The notes under the pieces were generated by a model, which worked only from the letters and a program-made list of their open reading frames with translations, was not told the origin of the DNA and ran no database searches. From contig JBOZIK010000001.1 in NCBI GenBank assembly GCA_051453625.1, positions 92,400,403 through 92,437,026 on the forward strand: a stretch of 36,624 bases of DNA, given 5' to 3'. Below are positions 10,500 through 21,892 of this stretch, in pieces (positions within the stretch are counted from its first letter, which is position 1; every line of letters begins with the position of its first letter). Position numbers and translations under genes: made by a program. This DNA is from Welwitschia mirabilis. Taxonomy: Eukaryota; Gnetophyta; Gnetopsida; Welwitschiales.

Positions 10500-11004
10500 C
10501 CTTTGATAGGCTTATTGGAAGAGGTCTTCCTTTTCCCTAAGCATTGACATCACCCTTCAGATAAGGCTCTCTCTTAATGAGGATCTAATTGGGAACACCC
10601 TTTTAAGGAAGTCGCATATGAGAATAATATGAAAATATAGGCATTGAGGGAAACTGCCTAGCTTTTAGTTAGCAATGCATCCTATCTTACTAAGATGTTG
10701 ACTACATAGGAATCTGTAATGCTTTTGATTTAGGATCTGATGCTAATTGTACCTTCATGTCTTTTAAAATGCCATGGACCTTAACATCGGTCCAGTCTAG
10801 CTGTACCATTGACTTGCTGCACTCCTCTAGGGTGAGATCCAACTTTTTTGCTTCAGAAGGAAGGAGGTTGGCAAATGCTCCTGAATCAATGAGGTAGCTA
10901 TGAATAATTTTTTTCCGAAATATCCATAGGGTCATGAGGAAAGGAGGCCCCTTCTTCTTTGTTGTGAAGATAGTACCCTTGCCCTCTAGCTTTGCTATGT
11001 TCAT
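10500..11004 (-). pseudogene. Ty3/gypsy aspartic protease region (gypsy C)
   Basis: On the - strand, an open frame (11004-10702) contains HSYLIDSGAFANLLPSEAKK. This is the retropepsin active site DSGA followed by the N(L/V)(L/M)P motif typical of gypsy elements of large plant genomes. The frame continues with LDLTLEECSKSMVQLDW. Below 10702, broken frames give pieces resembling the ...SLNAYIF...SYAT segment that usually follows protease. The element is then cut off near 10500 by copia B. RT, RNase H and integrase are missing. Confidence 0.75.
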
Positions 11005-12845
11005 TTCTAAGGGAAAATCTTCAAATTGCTAGGCATTAGTAGACATGTAGGCTTGAGACAGCTTCTTCCTCTGGTCCTTGCTTATCTGAGGACTTCAAAG
11101 ATGGAAAGATAACCTTTGCATTTCTTCAAGTCTTCCACAACATCCTAGGTTGTTACGACTTTCTTCTTCTCGTCTCTTGCTATCTTAGGAATACCCCTTG
11201 TTGAAGGTGGTAGCTGATATATTTTGTCTCTCAGAGGGAGCAGAGGATTGTTAAAAGCATCTTGATTAGGAATGTGATTTCTATTAGGAGTAATAGGGGT
11301 TGCAACAAGCTTCTTCCCATGCTTTTCACTCAAATGGGGCTTGAGTCCAATAGCTTCTCTATTCGCAGCTTTAACCTTCTTGGTGTGAATGAAAGTCTGG
11401 AGAGCTGACATATCTTTTGTAGGATGGACAAGTTCATTTTCACTCTCATGGCATATTGAGGCCACGTCAGCTTCTCATTAAGGTCCATAATATCAAAGTA
11501 ATTAGTTCCCTCTACGTGAGAGAAGCAGGTTGGAGAAACATGGGAGGCTTTCATAATCTCTTGCATGTGGAGATGATCCTGACAGGTCTCTCCCACATGG
11601 TTAGAAGTCTAGTGAAATGGACTGAAATCATGGAACGAGAATACATTTGGATCCTCCCTCAGAGTCTCTACATGTGGTTGCTTACAGTTGCAAACAGAGT
11701 TAGGGGATCATTTCCTTTGTCTCTCCTTCCTCCCTCAACTCCTACCTTGCTACAAAATCTTAAGTTGCTCTATGTCTGAGTCAACTTCCTCGACATACGG
11801 CTAAGTGCTTTGATTTCACTACTTGCTTTTGAACTGGAAGAGGCTTTTGTCTGAGTGGAAGGTGTACCTTGGGGCATAGGAATAAGATTTAGTGGTGGGT
11901 GTGGTGAAGAAGAAATTTGGGAAGCTGGCTGAGGATTTGAAAGAGGAAGTGAAGGCAAAAGAGATGGCGTGTGGGAAATGTGAGGAAGGGTGGAAGTTGG
12001 GGAAGTTGCAGAGAACAGGAATCAAGAGGGTCAAAAGGAGTGGTAATAGGAAGAAATATGATAGTAGGAGGTGGAGGGATGATAGGATTGAGGTGTACAG
12101 GGCTAGGATTACCATAGGGGGTAATTGACATGAGTCTCTCTAAGCAGATTGTCTCATCCATAAGGTCTTGAAGGGTGTTCAGGTTAGGTCTCTGCTCGAA
12201 AAAGAAATGAGTCATCCCGTTTAAGATTGGCTTGTACACTACCATAACCTGAAAGGCTGATGGCTTGTAATGCTCTAACTGTCTCTGTCTCCTTCTTCTT
12301 AATGGTAGCAAAACATTGAGATAATGTCTTTGGATTCATCTGATCTCCAAATTGTTGAAGAAATGCTTATATGAGTTCGTTCAAAGAACTGATGGAATCA
12401 GGTGGCAATTGAAAATACCAAAGTTGAGCTTCATCTCTAAGAGGAAGGAGGAATAGTTGAGATGGAACATCCTCTTGATTGACACCGAAAAAAAGAAGTC
12501 CTCCAGTGAAGGTAGTGATATGGTATTCAGGGGCTAAGGAAGAATGGGGGCTCTAGGATTGGAAGAACTTGTCGTGTTTAGTAGGTAAGACTTGGTACAC
12601 TAGGAGATCAAGGTGATTGTTTCTTATGTATGGAGGTGGGTTGGCCATGGGTATAAGCTAAGTGATAGAGTGGGTAGGGGTGAAGGAAGAAAGTTGTAAA
12701 GAATTTGTGGCTCGGGATAGTGGCAGAACAAGGAATGCTTTCTCTGAGGAAAAATCTTTGGATGAGGATGAACTTCGCAAAAAAGGAAAGCATTGAAGGG
12801 ATTCTTCAATCTCTTTCTTCTTCTATTGCTTCTAGGTTTTGACAT
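11005..12845 (-). pseudogene. Ty3/gypsy gag (gypsy C), decayed
   Basis: Read downward from an ATG at 12845 (MSKPRSNRRRKRLKNPFNAF), the frames include LFLPLRDEAQLWYFQLPPDS (about 12400-12465) and FLQQFGDQMNPKTLSQCF (about 12310-12365). These match the Retrotrans_gag core (L...A..W...LP..SI.S...L...F...F). FQVMVVYKPILNG and LQDLMDETICLERLM follow (12125-12260), then a proline-rich low-complexity part (11820-12110). Another frame (11465-11145) links to protease. Several frameshifts break it. Upstream (higher coordinates) the purine-rich block may be its leader or LTR. Confidence 0.7.
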
Positions 12846-12944
12846 GTGTGTTGTAGCAATGAGCTAGTGCAATGATTCAAGGCCCTCCTTCTAGCCCTAA
12901 AGAAGATGTGTTAACACAAATTTCTTTATGTAGTCTTGGAAATG

Positions 12945-14300
12945 ACAACAACATTTGCTTTCCAAGGTGAGGCGGCGTGGACTTATTCTAGAGGGCTATT
13001 AGAAGTTAGGCACCCAAAGAGATTCCTGAGGGTACAAAGTAACTAGGGAACACAGTGAAGCATGGGTTGAGCATAGTGAATGAAGTTCACAAAAAGGGGG
13101 TAAAGAAAAAGAAAAAGGGAAAAGGGTTAGGAAGAGGGAGGACTTGCAAGGGAAGGAGGTATTGTCCATGCTGTTCTAGGGTGTTTGTAAGAAAGGGGAT
13201 GGAACAAGTCTTAGGGTGAGGCAATAGAGGATCCAATGAAGATCTTCTCCCAAGGCTATAGTGGAAATGGCATGAAGGTGGTCACACCATAGTGGTGTTC
13301 TTTGCCTTGCACGCCTAGGGTGTGGAAGGGATGGATTCTATGCCCAAGGTGTGGAATTGCTTTGGATCCTATGTAGAGGGCATGGGATTTAGTGATGATT
13401 GGGCTAAGGGAAAGAATGGGAGAGAGAGAGAAACGGAGAAGGGAAGGGAGGATAGAAAGGAAGGAGGGATAAGGGGATGAGGAAGAGATGAAGGAAAGGA
13501 AGGTGCTTTAATCCTGAGGTTAAAGATGGTGCCTCCATCTAGGATGAACTTTGGAGCTAGTTTGATGGCTGCATGACTGAAGATCTGAGTTTTCTGTCCA
13601 TCACAAAGGAAGATCCTCATCTAACTTTTCTTACTCTGAGCTGTCAAAAGTTCGTGTCATGCACAAGGGGGGCCTAAAGGTGGATTCCATGCCCAAGGCG
13701 TGGAAGGGAGAGAGATTCCATGCCCTAGGCATGGAATATGAGAACTTGTGAAGGAAGGTGAGACGAGGAAAGGAGAATGGTGAAGGAGAGAAAGGAATGG
13801 AGGAAAAAGAAGTATGGAGAGTGGGGAATGGGCTTTGGCAGAGAAAAATGGATGGGGGGAAACCTTCTGAGTGGAGGATGATGTCAGAGTAGTCTTCCTG
13901 ATGCTATGGAGTCATAGGCTTGGAGATTGACTGACAGTAGGTCCCTGAGTAGAAGAAGCTGATTTTGTCAAAAGAATGCTGGGGCAGAAGCGTGTTGTCA
14001 AAGCAGAGAGAGGGAGGTTGGGATCTCTTCCATGCCAAGGGCATGGAAGGGCATGGAAGAGGTTTGAATTCCATGCCTTGGGTGTGGAAGAGATGGGATT
14101 CCACACCGAGGGCATGGAATGGGTGAGGGGGGAGGGTAGAGAATGGGAAGAAAGGTAGGAAAGAGAAGGAAAAGAGATAGCAAAAAGGAAGGGAGATGAA
14201 GGAAACAGAGGTGGAGAAGAAAAGAGGGGAATGGGATAGGAGATGAAACTTGCGGAGGAATGTTAGGCCAGAAAGCAAAAGGAAGGGGTCCTAGCTTCAA
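12945..14300. repeat. Purine-rich repeat block with CCATGCC/GGCATGG palindromes (copy 1)
   Basis: The + strand is strongly purine-rich (GGAAGGGAGAGAG-like tracts). The block opens with GACAACAAC...GTTAGGCACCCAAA, a start shared with copy 2 at 21893. At least seven imperfect palindromes of the type ATTCCATGCC(N)GGCATGGAAT occur, for example around 13326, 13680, 13714, 14028, 14070 and 14099. Open frames on the - strand (13904-14519) are antisense to this low-complexity DNA and resemble no known protein. It is most likely the LTR or leader of gypsy C, since it lies directly upstream of its gag, but no PBS or TG...CA ends could be fixed. Confidence 0.6.
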
Positions 14301-14369
14301 ATGGGCAGGTTGGTATCCAACATTTACAATTTCAAATTCTGAAATCACAGATTGAATAGAAAATCTATT

Positions 14370-14760
14370 ACCTAAATTGCTGTTGTACATAACAGTCAGA
14401 GTGGATAAACTTTCCATCAAGGGAGTCCTTATTGATACCAGTTCTGAATCAAACAGAATCACAAAATGTCTTACAAAGCTGCACATAGGGGAAATGAATG
14501 TGTAAGAGACACTCACCATAAGGGGGTTTGTTGATCAAGAAGTTTCATCTTTAGGGACAGTTATTTTCAACATTCACTTTAGAGCTAAAATTATAAATTC
14601 TACGTTTCATTTTATCGATTATTCTAAATCCTACAAATTAATTTTGGGAAGGCCTCCCTGAACGGGACCAGTTATTTTAATCATTCATCAGCAGTTGAAA
14701 ATAAAGCGTGAAGGGACAACTTTTGAAACCACTACAAAGAGGATGACCAAACATGAAAGT
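14370..14760 (+). pseudogene. Ty3/gypsy aspartic protease fragment (gypsy L)
   Basis: The + strand frames read GVLIDTSSESN (active site DTG changed to DTS), LTIRGFVDQ, LGTVIFNIHF, FHFIDYSKSYKLILGRP and then IIHQQLK. This is the known order of a plant gypsy retropepsin: VLVDTGSS..., L.GF...., G.I.L......, F.V.....YN.ILGRP, ..S..HQ..K. The strand is opposite to gypsy C, so it belongs to a different element. Nothing of RT follows. Confidence 0.75.
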
Positions 14761-14984
14761 TTCTCGAGTGAGAAGAAAACATGAGAGGCTGTAACAAAAA
14801 TAAGTGACAAATCAAACGTGGAAAACTAGTAATCCCGTTTGTATGATTCAGTCTGAGGAATTAATCCTTTAAAATACAGTATTCAAACAAGGTTAAAATA
14901 TTATAGACACTGGCATAAGAACGATTTTCCTTCATCCAGGAATTATTAAAAAGGGAAGGATGCAACCTGTAATACCCCTAAGTT

Positions 14985-15060
14985 GGGACTTTTTTTATCT
15001 CCTCCTTATTTACTTTCTTTCTTTTCTCTTTTTCTTTTTTCTTTTTTCTTTTTTCTTTTG
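14985..15060. repeat. Pyrimidine tract with (CTTTTT)n microsatellite
   Basis: This is a 70-base stretch of T and C on the + strand. It ends in several units of CTTTTTT and contains no coding signal. Confidence 0.8.
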
Positions 15061-17520
15061 CATTAATGAGACACCAACAATTGCCATCCTTTTTGCAAAT
15101 ATGAATTTCCCCTTTTCAGCCTATGGAAAATTCCTAACCTATGACACACCTTTTGAAATTTTACCCTGTCAGCAGTAACAAACAATAAGTTAGCTAGGAC
15201 TAACATTTTATTCCTTTGTTTGGCTCGTTTCTCCTACACTAGCTATCTGCTGATCAATAAGAAGTATAAATTTAAATTAAAATGACTGATGGCAAAAGTT
15301 ATGTCATCCATTTTGAAATTTTCACAGACGAGGCTGAATCTGTGGAAGTTTGAGAAGTGCTGAAATCTCTAAGTTAATTTCAAAACCGATTTTTTGACTA
15401 TAGATTCTCCCACTGAGAAGAACTGTATTTGTAGGATATATACTTCTAATGTTTTTGACTTCCTTGAATTTACAGCATCACCTAGATAGATAGTGTAGGT
15501 TTCCCATCCTCCAATAACACTTACATTCGTTTCCATAGTAACTCAGATAATTAACCTTTGTTTGTTCTGTGCAACTCTCTGGTCAGTTACTTTCAGTTTG
15601 CTCTACTGTGGGAACTTTGGTTTCGGTAATGGACAGGGTTTGGATGCCCCACCTTGTGAAGTTGAATGCCTATGGTGGCAAAAGGCCCAAGTGTTAGGGT
15701 TCTATTGATTCTGAGTTAGAATGATACTGATTCTGAGTTAAAACGAAGGATCTTTGCAAAGAGAGAGGACACGATAAGGGTGCTAAAGGGGTTGTGGTTG
15801 CTGAGGCATGCCTTGTGACACTTTTTATCAAATACATCCAATTCTGATCTTTCAACATTTGCTGTGAAAAATTGCAAAAGATTTGTGCAGATAAAGCAAT
15901 GTGATGGAAATAATAAACCCAAAAAGAGAAAATGCAACATATGTGAGGCTTAGTATTGTTTGGCCTTTCACTGACACACATACATTGAAAAAAAGCAAAG
16001 CATGAGCCTGTACAAGCCACAGAAACCTTCTACATAACATTACTGACTCTTGCTAGAGTCTTATTTCTCCTAACAAAAAAATATTGACTTTTTCTTTGCT
16101 TTAACTACCATTTTCAGCATGAAACAAAAGACGTCTTAGTTAAAGGTAAAATAACTAATAGATTTATGTTCACAAATCTTTAACATAGTATACTTTTCAT
16201 AGGTTTATTGAACATCAAAATAATGTTCCACTCTTCATTTTGCTATCTAGGAGGGTTAGGCTTATATGCAGCTGTGTGGTATGGTAGTGCCCTTGGCATG
16301 GTTTGTGCCTAAGAAGGACCAAACTGATAGGTGATGACTTTTGATGCAGACTTTGACTTCCAACAGAATATGACAGAGAACAACGGCTGAGGCATCACTT
16401 ACAGCAGATTTACATATGTGATTATGTATATGATTAATAATTGAAAATTGACTCAAACATTTCTCTCTGATGGATGATCTTGGAGATATTAGTTTTTATT
16501 TTAGCAAAAATATGTAAAGCCTTGTATTGAAAAACTTGTTGCATAAGTTCAGATATTTTCGTGGAGATTTTTTTTCATCGAATGTTTAAATCAGAATAGA
16601 AGAGTTTTCAATGTCTATGACTAAATTTGTAGGCTTGTCCATTCATTAGCCCTTTCAATCTAAACGAACTTATTCTGATGCCACTTGGAATGAGGTAGAA
16701 ATGTACAAATAATTGATTCTGCCAAATTCTTTTATTTCCAACTGATTTATATAAGTACTGTCTGTTCTAGAGCATGACATTCTAACATGTTTTAGCTAAC
16801 CCTGAGAACTTTGTGTTAAAATGTATCATATATTAATGGATAGAACATTATTTCTTCTGTAATGCACTTTTCATTCAGAAAACTAGATTTTATAGTTTAT
16901 TTAAAATTGGTACATTAAAGTAATCAATCAGATGAGCTCAGTAGGTAATAAGACAATTTCCACCACATCCTAACTTATCCCTTTTCATGTCTTAAAGATC
17001 ATGTCTCTTTCTTAGGGACACATCTTGTAACTATTGATTACCTAGTTTCCTTATCTATATGCGTTAATCTTTTATTATCTGCCTACTTTCTTATTATTCT
17101 TTTAGCCTACTGTTAGTGTGTATCATTCATGTCATAACCTTTCAATTTTTCTAAGATGAAACATTTTAAATTAATACACTGATGCATAGTCCTAATAAGT
17201 ATGACATCTATCCATAACGTTGAGGACTATCACAGTATTATGGATTGTGGAACTATTTCTCTCTTAATGCTACAAAGTAGGTACATGTAAAATTAGTTGG
17301 GAAAAATGATTTATATATAATGCTGGATGTCAGAATTGAAAAGGGAAAAAATATGGGTGTTTTTGTGATACTTATTTGATTCCTTCTTTCAACTTCTATC
17401 TTTCATTAATCTGTATTATAGAGCCTTGTTCCTGTTATGCCAAACTCAAACAGATCTCAAAGAAAGGCAGAACTAAGCATCTAGAATTTGCAATATTAAA
17501 TTTGTTTCTTAATCTGGAAG
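15061..17520. other. Intron sequence with no recognisable feature
   Basis: No protein similarity is visible on either strand. The - strand ORFs at 15694-16040 and 16262-16456 look like chance. A short direct repeat with GATTCTGAGTTA lies at 15704-15745. This probably includes the original, unexpanded intron sequence next to exon 2. Confidence 0.5.
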
Positions 17521-17524
17521 TGCA

Positions 17525-17567
17525 TACTAACTATTTCTTTTCTATGTCAATTTGAATTTACCTACAG
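17525..17567 (+). other. PWD: Branch point and 3' splice site of PWD intron 1
   Basis: TACTAAC at 17525-17531 is a perfect match to the optimal branch-point sequence. A T-rich stretch follows and the acceptor CTACAG ends at 17567, 37 nt after the branch-point A. Together these fix the start of exon 2. Confidence 0.8.
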
Positions 17568-18174
17568 CATAGAGAAAGTGGAAACCCGCAATGGAAAGAA
17601 AAAGGTAAAGATGCACTTTCTACTCAAGCATCAAGTCCGATTTGGTGAACAACATGCTATTTTAGGATCATCAAAAGCATTTGGTTCATGGAAAAAGAAA
17701 ATGTTAATGACTTGGACAGAGGATGGTTGGATTTTGGATTTGGTTGTTAATGGAGGGGAGAAAGTTGAGTACAAGTTTGTAATTATCACTGAAAATGGAA
17801 AACTGATTTGGGAGCATGGTGAGAATCGTATTTTGGAAATCCCCAAAGAGGGGGCCTTTGAAATTGTTTGTAACTGGGATAGTACAATGGAATGTACAGA
17901 ACTGAGGAAACTAGATGAAAAGGTCATGTTAGAGTCTTCGTGTGCTGACAATGCCCTGAAGCCTGGAAATGGTAAACCTCAACTTGCAAGTTCTAAGGAT
18001 ACAGAGGAGGAAAGTGCTTTTGTTCAGGGTTGGCAGGGTAAGGATATTGTTNNNNNNNNNNCCAATGAACACTCAAACAATGAAAGACAAAGAACCTGGA
18101 ACACTTCAGGTTTAGAAGGACCTGCACTTAAACTGGTTGAATCCGATCAACATGCAAGGAATTGGTGGAGAAAG
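17568..18174 (+). CDS. PWD: Phosphoglucan, water dikinase (PWD/GWD3), exon 2: CBM20 starch-binding domain
   Basis: The exon is 607 nt. One base completes a Ser codon with exon 1, followed by 202 codons, so exons 1 and 2 give 280 codons of a protein that is about 1,200 residues in other plants. The CBM20 domain spans roughly residues 90-190: VKMHFLLKHQVRFGEQ, LGSSKAFGSWKKK, MTWTEDGWILDL, VEYKFVI, then WEHGENRILEIP. The Trp in GSW and the Trp in WEHG are the expected glucan-binding aromatics. After an acidic, variable linker comes the segment QGKDIV...NEH and WNTSGLEGPALKLVE, ending NWWRK; this block is characteristic of PWD and absent from other CBM20 proteins. It ends AAG|GTGAGA in phase 0. 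A 10-N gap (18052-18061) keeps the reading frame and matches the expected spacing, so its size is probably right. The histidine phosphotransfer and ATP-binding domains lie beyond the window. Confidence 0.95.
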
Positions 18175-18225
18175 GTGAGAATATGTATACTTATTTTTAA
18201 TTCTAGTATCATCTGTTGGAATTAG

Positions 18226-19430
18226 TTTATGCTGTTTAGACTGCTTTAATAGAATATAAACAAGACATCTGCTTGTGCATAGGAGATCTCTTGTCTTAGA
18301 ATCTGTCATGTGGGTTAATTCTAATGGCAATCTTGTTCAACAATAAAGAAAACTTTCAATGCGTGGAATTGTTTATGATCAAGGGAATTCTAAGAAACAT
18401 AGTACATGTAAGAAATTTTCTACACGAAGTCAACGTAGTAAGGTTCAGAAATTATGCTACATACATCAAACACGACAATTATCTCTTCATCTTGTATTTG
18501 CATAAACGCTGAATTGCTTTCCTGTCCTTAAACATTCTTCATTTTCTTTTTGTCAGTTGTCTAGTGGTAGTGATATTTTTGTTGATCACCATCCTGAAAA
18601 ATAGTGTCAAAGTTTCTCGTATATGTCTTTTTTATGTAATCAAGCATAGGAGAATTGCTTTATAGGCAATGCATGAATGAGTAGTCATGACTTAACTAGA
18701 CTCAAGTGAGTGACTACTGTTCCCTTCAACAAAAAGAAGGTAAAACTACCATTTACAATGTTTATTTCTTTGTCAATGGAAAGTCATGTATGGAGATTTA
18801 GGAGCTTTCTGCAAGTTCTAAGATGAGGATGATCTAGATGCTGAGTCACAAGTTGACATCCTCATGTACTATATGGATGTCTTCCAATGTCTCATATTTG
18901 GATAATTATTTTAAAGGCTATGGGAATTTGCTAAACTTGATCTAATTTTTGTTTCTTAAGGAACAATAAATTTCCTCATTACAAATATGAGGGAAAATTC
19001 CATCTTTTACAATCTAAATATAAATGATAAAAGTAAACAGAAAGCTTCAACTAAAACTCATTGACCTGTGAATATCCTCCATCTATCCTATCATTCATAT
19101 GCATTTAGGAAGGGACAGTGTTGCATGTCTCCAAATCTTTGCTCATGTGGTCACTTTCTCAGATACAGCTTACAGTTTTTGAACATAATTCGAGAACTAG
19201 ATTTGGTGCCCAACTCCATTCATTGTACACTCTTCGTCCATGTCATTATCCTATCTTATCTTTGTTAGATGTGCCGACGATGTTGAACCAAATTCAAGTA
19301 TGCAATGTGTCAAATTAAAGGAAGACGATGTTTAAATATTGGATAATGGATGAATGAAGCCTTAATGAACATTTCTATATTATGTTTATGACTTATGATA
19401 GTGTCTAGATGAGAGAACAAATTCATGTAA
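18226..19430. other. Intron sequence with no recognisable feature
   Basis: AT-rich sequence with only short chance ORFs on both strands. Confidence 0.5.
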
Positions 19431-19439
19431 TTAAGTCCT

Positions 19440-19880
19440 TTAGTTATGTGTATTGGTGTCTATGAAAAGAAGTGAAGTTTTAGGGGCAATTTTGCAAGTT
19501 ATAGGAGAAGTTACTATGTTATTTAACTCTGGGGATGAGTGGCCTTGTGACAGAGGAGAGATATAAAAGGAGGATAGAGGTTCTTTATCTAGTATCAAGT
19601 CAATCAGAATGAAGGATGGAAGTCTAGAGGAGTAAGAAGAAGTCATGGGGTTTCTCAATTGGAAGAGAAGCTGTCTATGTAGAGTGGAGACAAATCTAAT
19701 CTGATGCTGCTGTGTTGTCTATGAAGGAGCATACAGTTGTAAGGCTGTTTATACCCCTTAGAAATAAATTAGTGGATACATTTTGGAACTCTTCAAGGTT
19801 TAATTGGGTGCTGCTATTCCCCATTATTGTCACTGAGTTAATGATGTGTGCTTGCTGATTTCAACCTGTCATAATTGCCC
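19440..19880 (+). mobile_element. Possible solo LTR
   Basis: The stretch has an LTR-like order on the + strand: a purine-rich part, a TATA-like GATATAAAAGGAGG at 19559-19572, a poly(A) signal AATAAA at 19763, and a T-rich tail. No matching second copy, PBS or target-site duplication was found, so this is tentative. Confidence 0.3.
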
Positions 19881-20559
19881 TAATTAATAGCAATATTAAG
19901 AAGGACGACAGAGTAAATAAGAAGCTGAATCCATTTAGATCTCCACACATGTTTGCTTGATTTTATAGCTCACCATTTTTTTGATCAATTTTAAGGCTAA
20001 TAATTAAATAAGCAAGTCTCTTGGATGTCTAACTAAGCTAGATTTAAGAAATTACAGCTTGGCAAAGCCAACAAGCTACACATCTTCCATTTTCATCAGT
20101 TTGCAATGTCTTCCAATATTTCATCTTTTCTTCAGCTAATTTTTTCTATAGTAATTGTGTATTAATGTCATCAAGGAGCTTGCAATCTCTTGGCTATTTG
20201 ATTGAGTTCTTCAACATGATGTTCCATAGTCCTTTTGGGAGTTTTAGCGAGAGTCCTACCAAACTGCTAAATGATTTTGGTAACAAACACCTCAAATATG
20301 TTAGATCCTGAGAGAGGCAGATTGTTGTGCTAGTAACTGTAATATTCTCTTCCATCTTTTCATTTCTTTTTTCTCATTTATCGTGCCCATTTATAATGAT
20401 GGATGTATTTACTTGCTCCATTTGTTTTTGTCATTTCAAATGGCTTCTTATTTTTGTTGTCCTTTATGTCATCTTTGCAAATCAAGATGGCACAAGAAAG
20501 CTGCATTTACAAATCTTCAATAGGATGGCTTGCAGTGAGTAATGACATCAGATATATTA

Positions 20560-21120
20560 GAACAGGTAAACCATGATGGGTCTCTTCCATCTATTAAAGA
20601 GAAGAAAATAACGTTTCAAAGTGCAAGGCATTATTCCAGTAAGAAAAGACCACAAGATGTTTCTTAAAATATTAGGTCTGGTGAATATGAAGTATTAAAG
20701 GGAGGGATTGGAAGGTGCAAACCAATGCTTAACCAAATGGAATTTGAATATTCTTAAACATATTGAGGATGGGAAAGATGTGGAGAAAGAGCCTTGATAT
20801 AATGAAATCATTCACTCACTGAAGAAAGAAAATTATGTTAAATATCATGTAAGTATTTAGTAGACTTGTTTCCAAACAAAAAATGATTTTGTTGTCCTTT
20901 ATAGTGCCAAAGAAGATAAGAATAAAAAATATGGGTTGATTGCCTTGTATGGTACTGGTTTGCCAGAGAATGCAATGAAGAAGCTTGAAAAAGATGCTAA
21001 TTGAACAATGATCAACCAATAATATCCACATGAAGAGTCCTTTATTAAAATTGTAGACAAGAAAAAGCTTACAAAAGCTATTGTTTTGGAAATGAAAGTG
21101 AAAGGATGTCGGCCCTTGCA
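20560..21120 (+). pseudogene. Unidentified decayed coding-like segment
   Basis: The + strand frames contain protein-like stretches, for example KYGLIALYGTGLPENAMKKL (about 20917-20975) and IKIVDKKKLTKAIVLEMKVK (about 21045-21105), rich in Lys and Glu and separated by stops. The composition differs from the flanking AT-rich DNA. I do not recognise the family; it could be part of a retroelement gag or a host pseudogene. Confidence 0.3.
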
Positions 21121-21719
21121 ACGTTGTTAAAAATCTTTGTTTAAACTATCTGAACTTCCGTTGGCAAGAGATGCTGCCATTTTTTATTTTTGCTAACTTG
21201 AATGTTTGTCATAAGAATGAGTATGCCTCTGTTGGAGGCAAGGAGTTTTGGTTGCCTAATGTGGTGAGCAAGCATTTGATTCTATGTGAATTGATGAAAC
21301 GAACGTAAGTCTCTTGAGGTCAAAAGGGTTTTATACAACTGCAGAATTTTTCAACGATCAAGGAGATGATAGAGGGGCACCTCATAGATTACTATTGGAA
21401 TCCAAAAAGGACATGACAACAAATTATTCACTTGAATCTAAAAGTCTAACCATATTAGTTCAAGAGCTATCATTACCATCCTAGTTTAAGTAACACCCAA
21501 ATGCATCCTAAAGAATTAGTTTCCTCTAATGAATGTTTGACAGGAGTTCCAAGATGTATAATGCTTTGTAAATATAACTATGCAAGTTATATACAATATT
21601 TGTTTTGTTATCATTATTCATTAGCTACGTAATGAATCTTTCCCTTTTTTAATTTAAAGTGTTTCTAAGGTCTTTACTTTGTAAACACTTACATGGTATT
21701 GAAGCATTCAAAGAACCTG

Positions 21720-21892
21720 TTGAAATTTTAACGTGATAGAAGCAATAAAAGCAAAGAGAATTAAAGAATACAAGGATTTAATGTGGTTCAGATCCTTTCT
21801 ACCCTATGCCAATGGGATTAGGATAGAGCTTTCTTAATTCTTTAACAATCCAAGAACACAAGCTATAAGTTATGCAAATTTCCTTCCCTAGG
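21720..21892 (-). mobile_element. Copia-type LTR fragment
   Basis: The stretch with TGTGGTTCAGATCC...CCTATGCC resembles similarly placed motifs in the LTRs at 24363-25397 (GGGGTTTGG...CCTACTCCAC) and 30517-31846 (GTGGTTCAAC...CCTACTCCAC). It is probably the edge of another LTR of the same broad class in - orientation. Its ends are not determined. Confidence 0.4.

Larger units (their letters stand above)
1996..17567 (+). other. PWD: PWD intron 1 (15,572 bp), filled with transposable elements
   Basis: The intron is GT-AG, with donor GTAAAC at 1996, acceptor CTACAG ending at 17567 and phase 2. It contains at least five separate retroelement remnants on both strands (see the entries between 5195 and 14760). 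Stretches at both ends (about 3.1 kb on the left and 2.4 kb on the right) show nothing recognisable. Such long, repeat-loaded introns are typical of gymnosperms. Confidence 0.85.

Noticed and set aside
13904-14519. Long - strand frames (124 and 173 codons) rich in Pro, Ser, Leu and Phe
   Set aside because: They are the complement of purine-rich low-complexity DNA, which rarely contains stops on that strand. No domain is recognisable.
17631-17951. A 106-codon - strand frame
   Set aside because: It is antisense to the CBM20-encoding exon of PWD.
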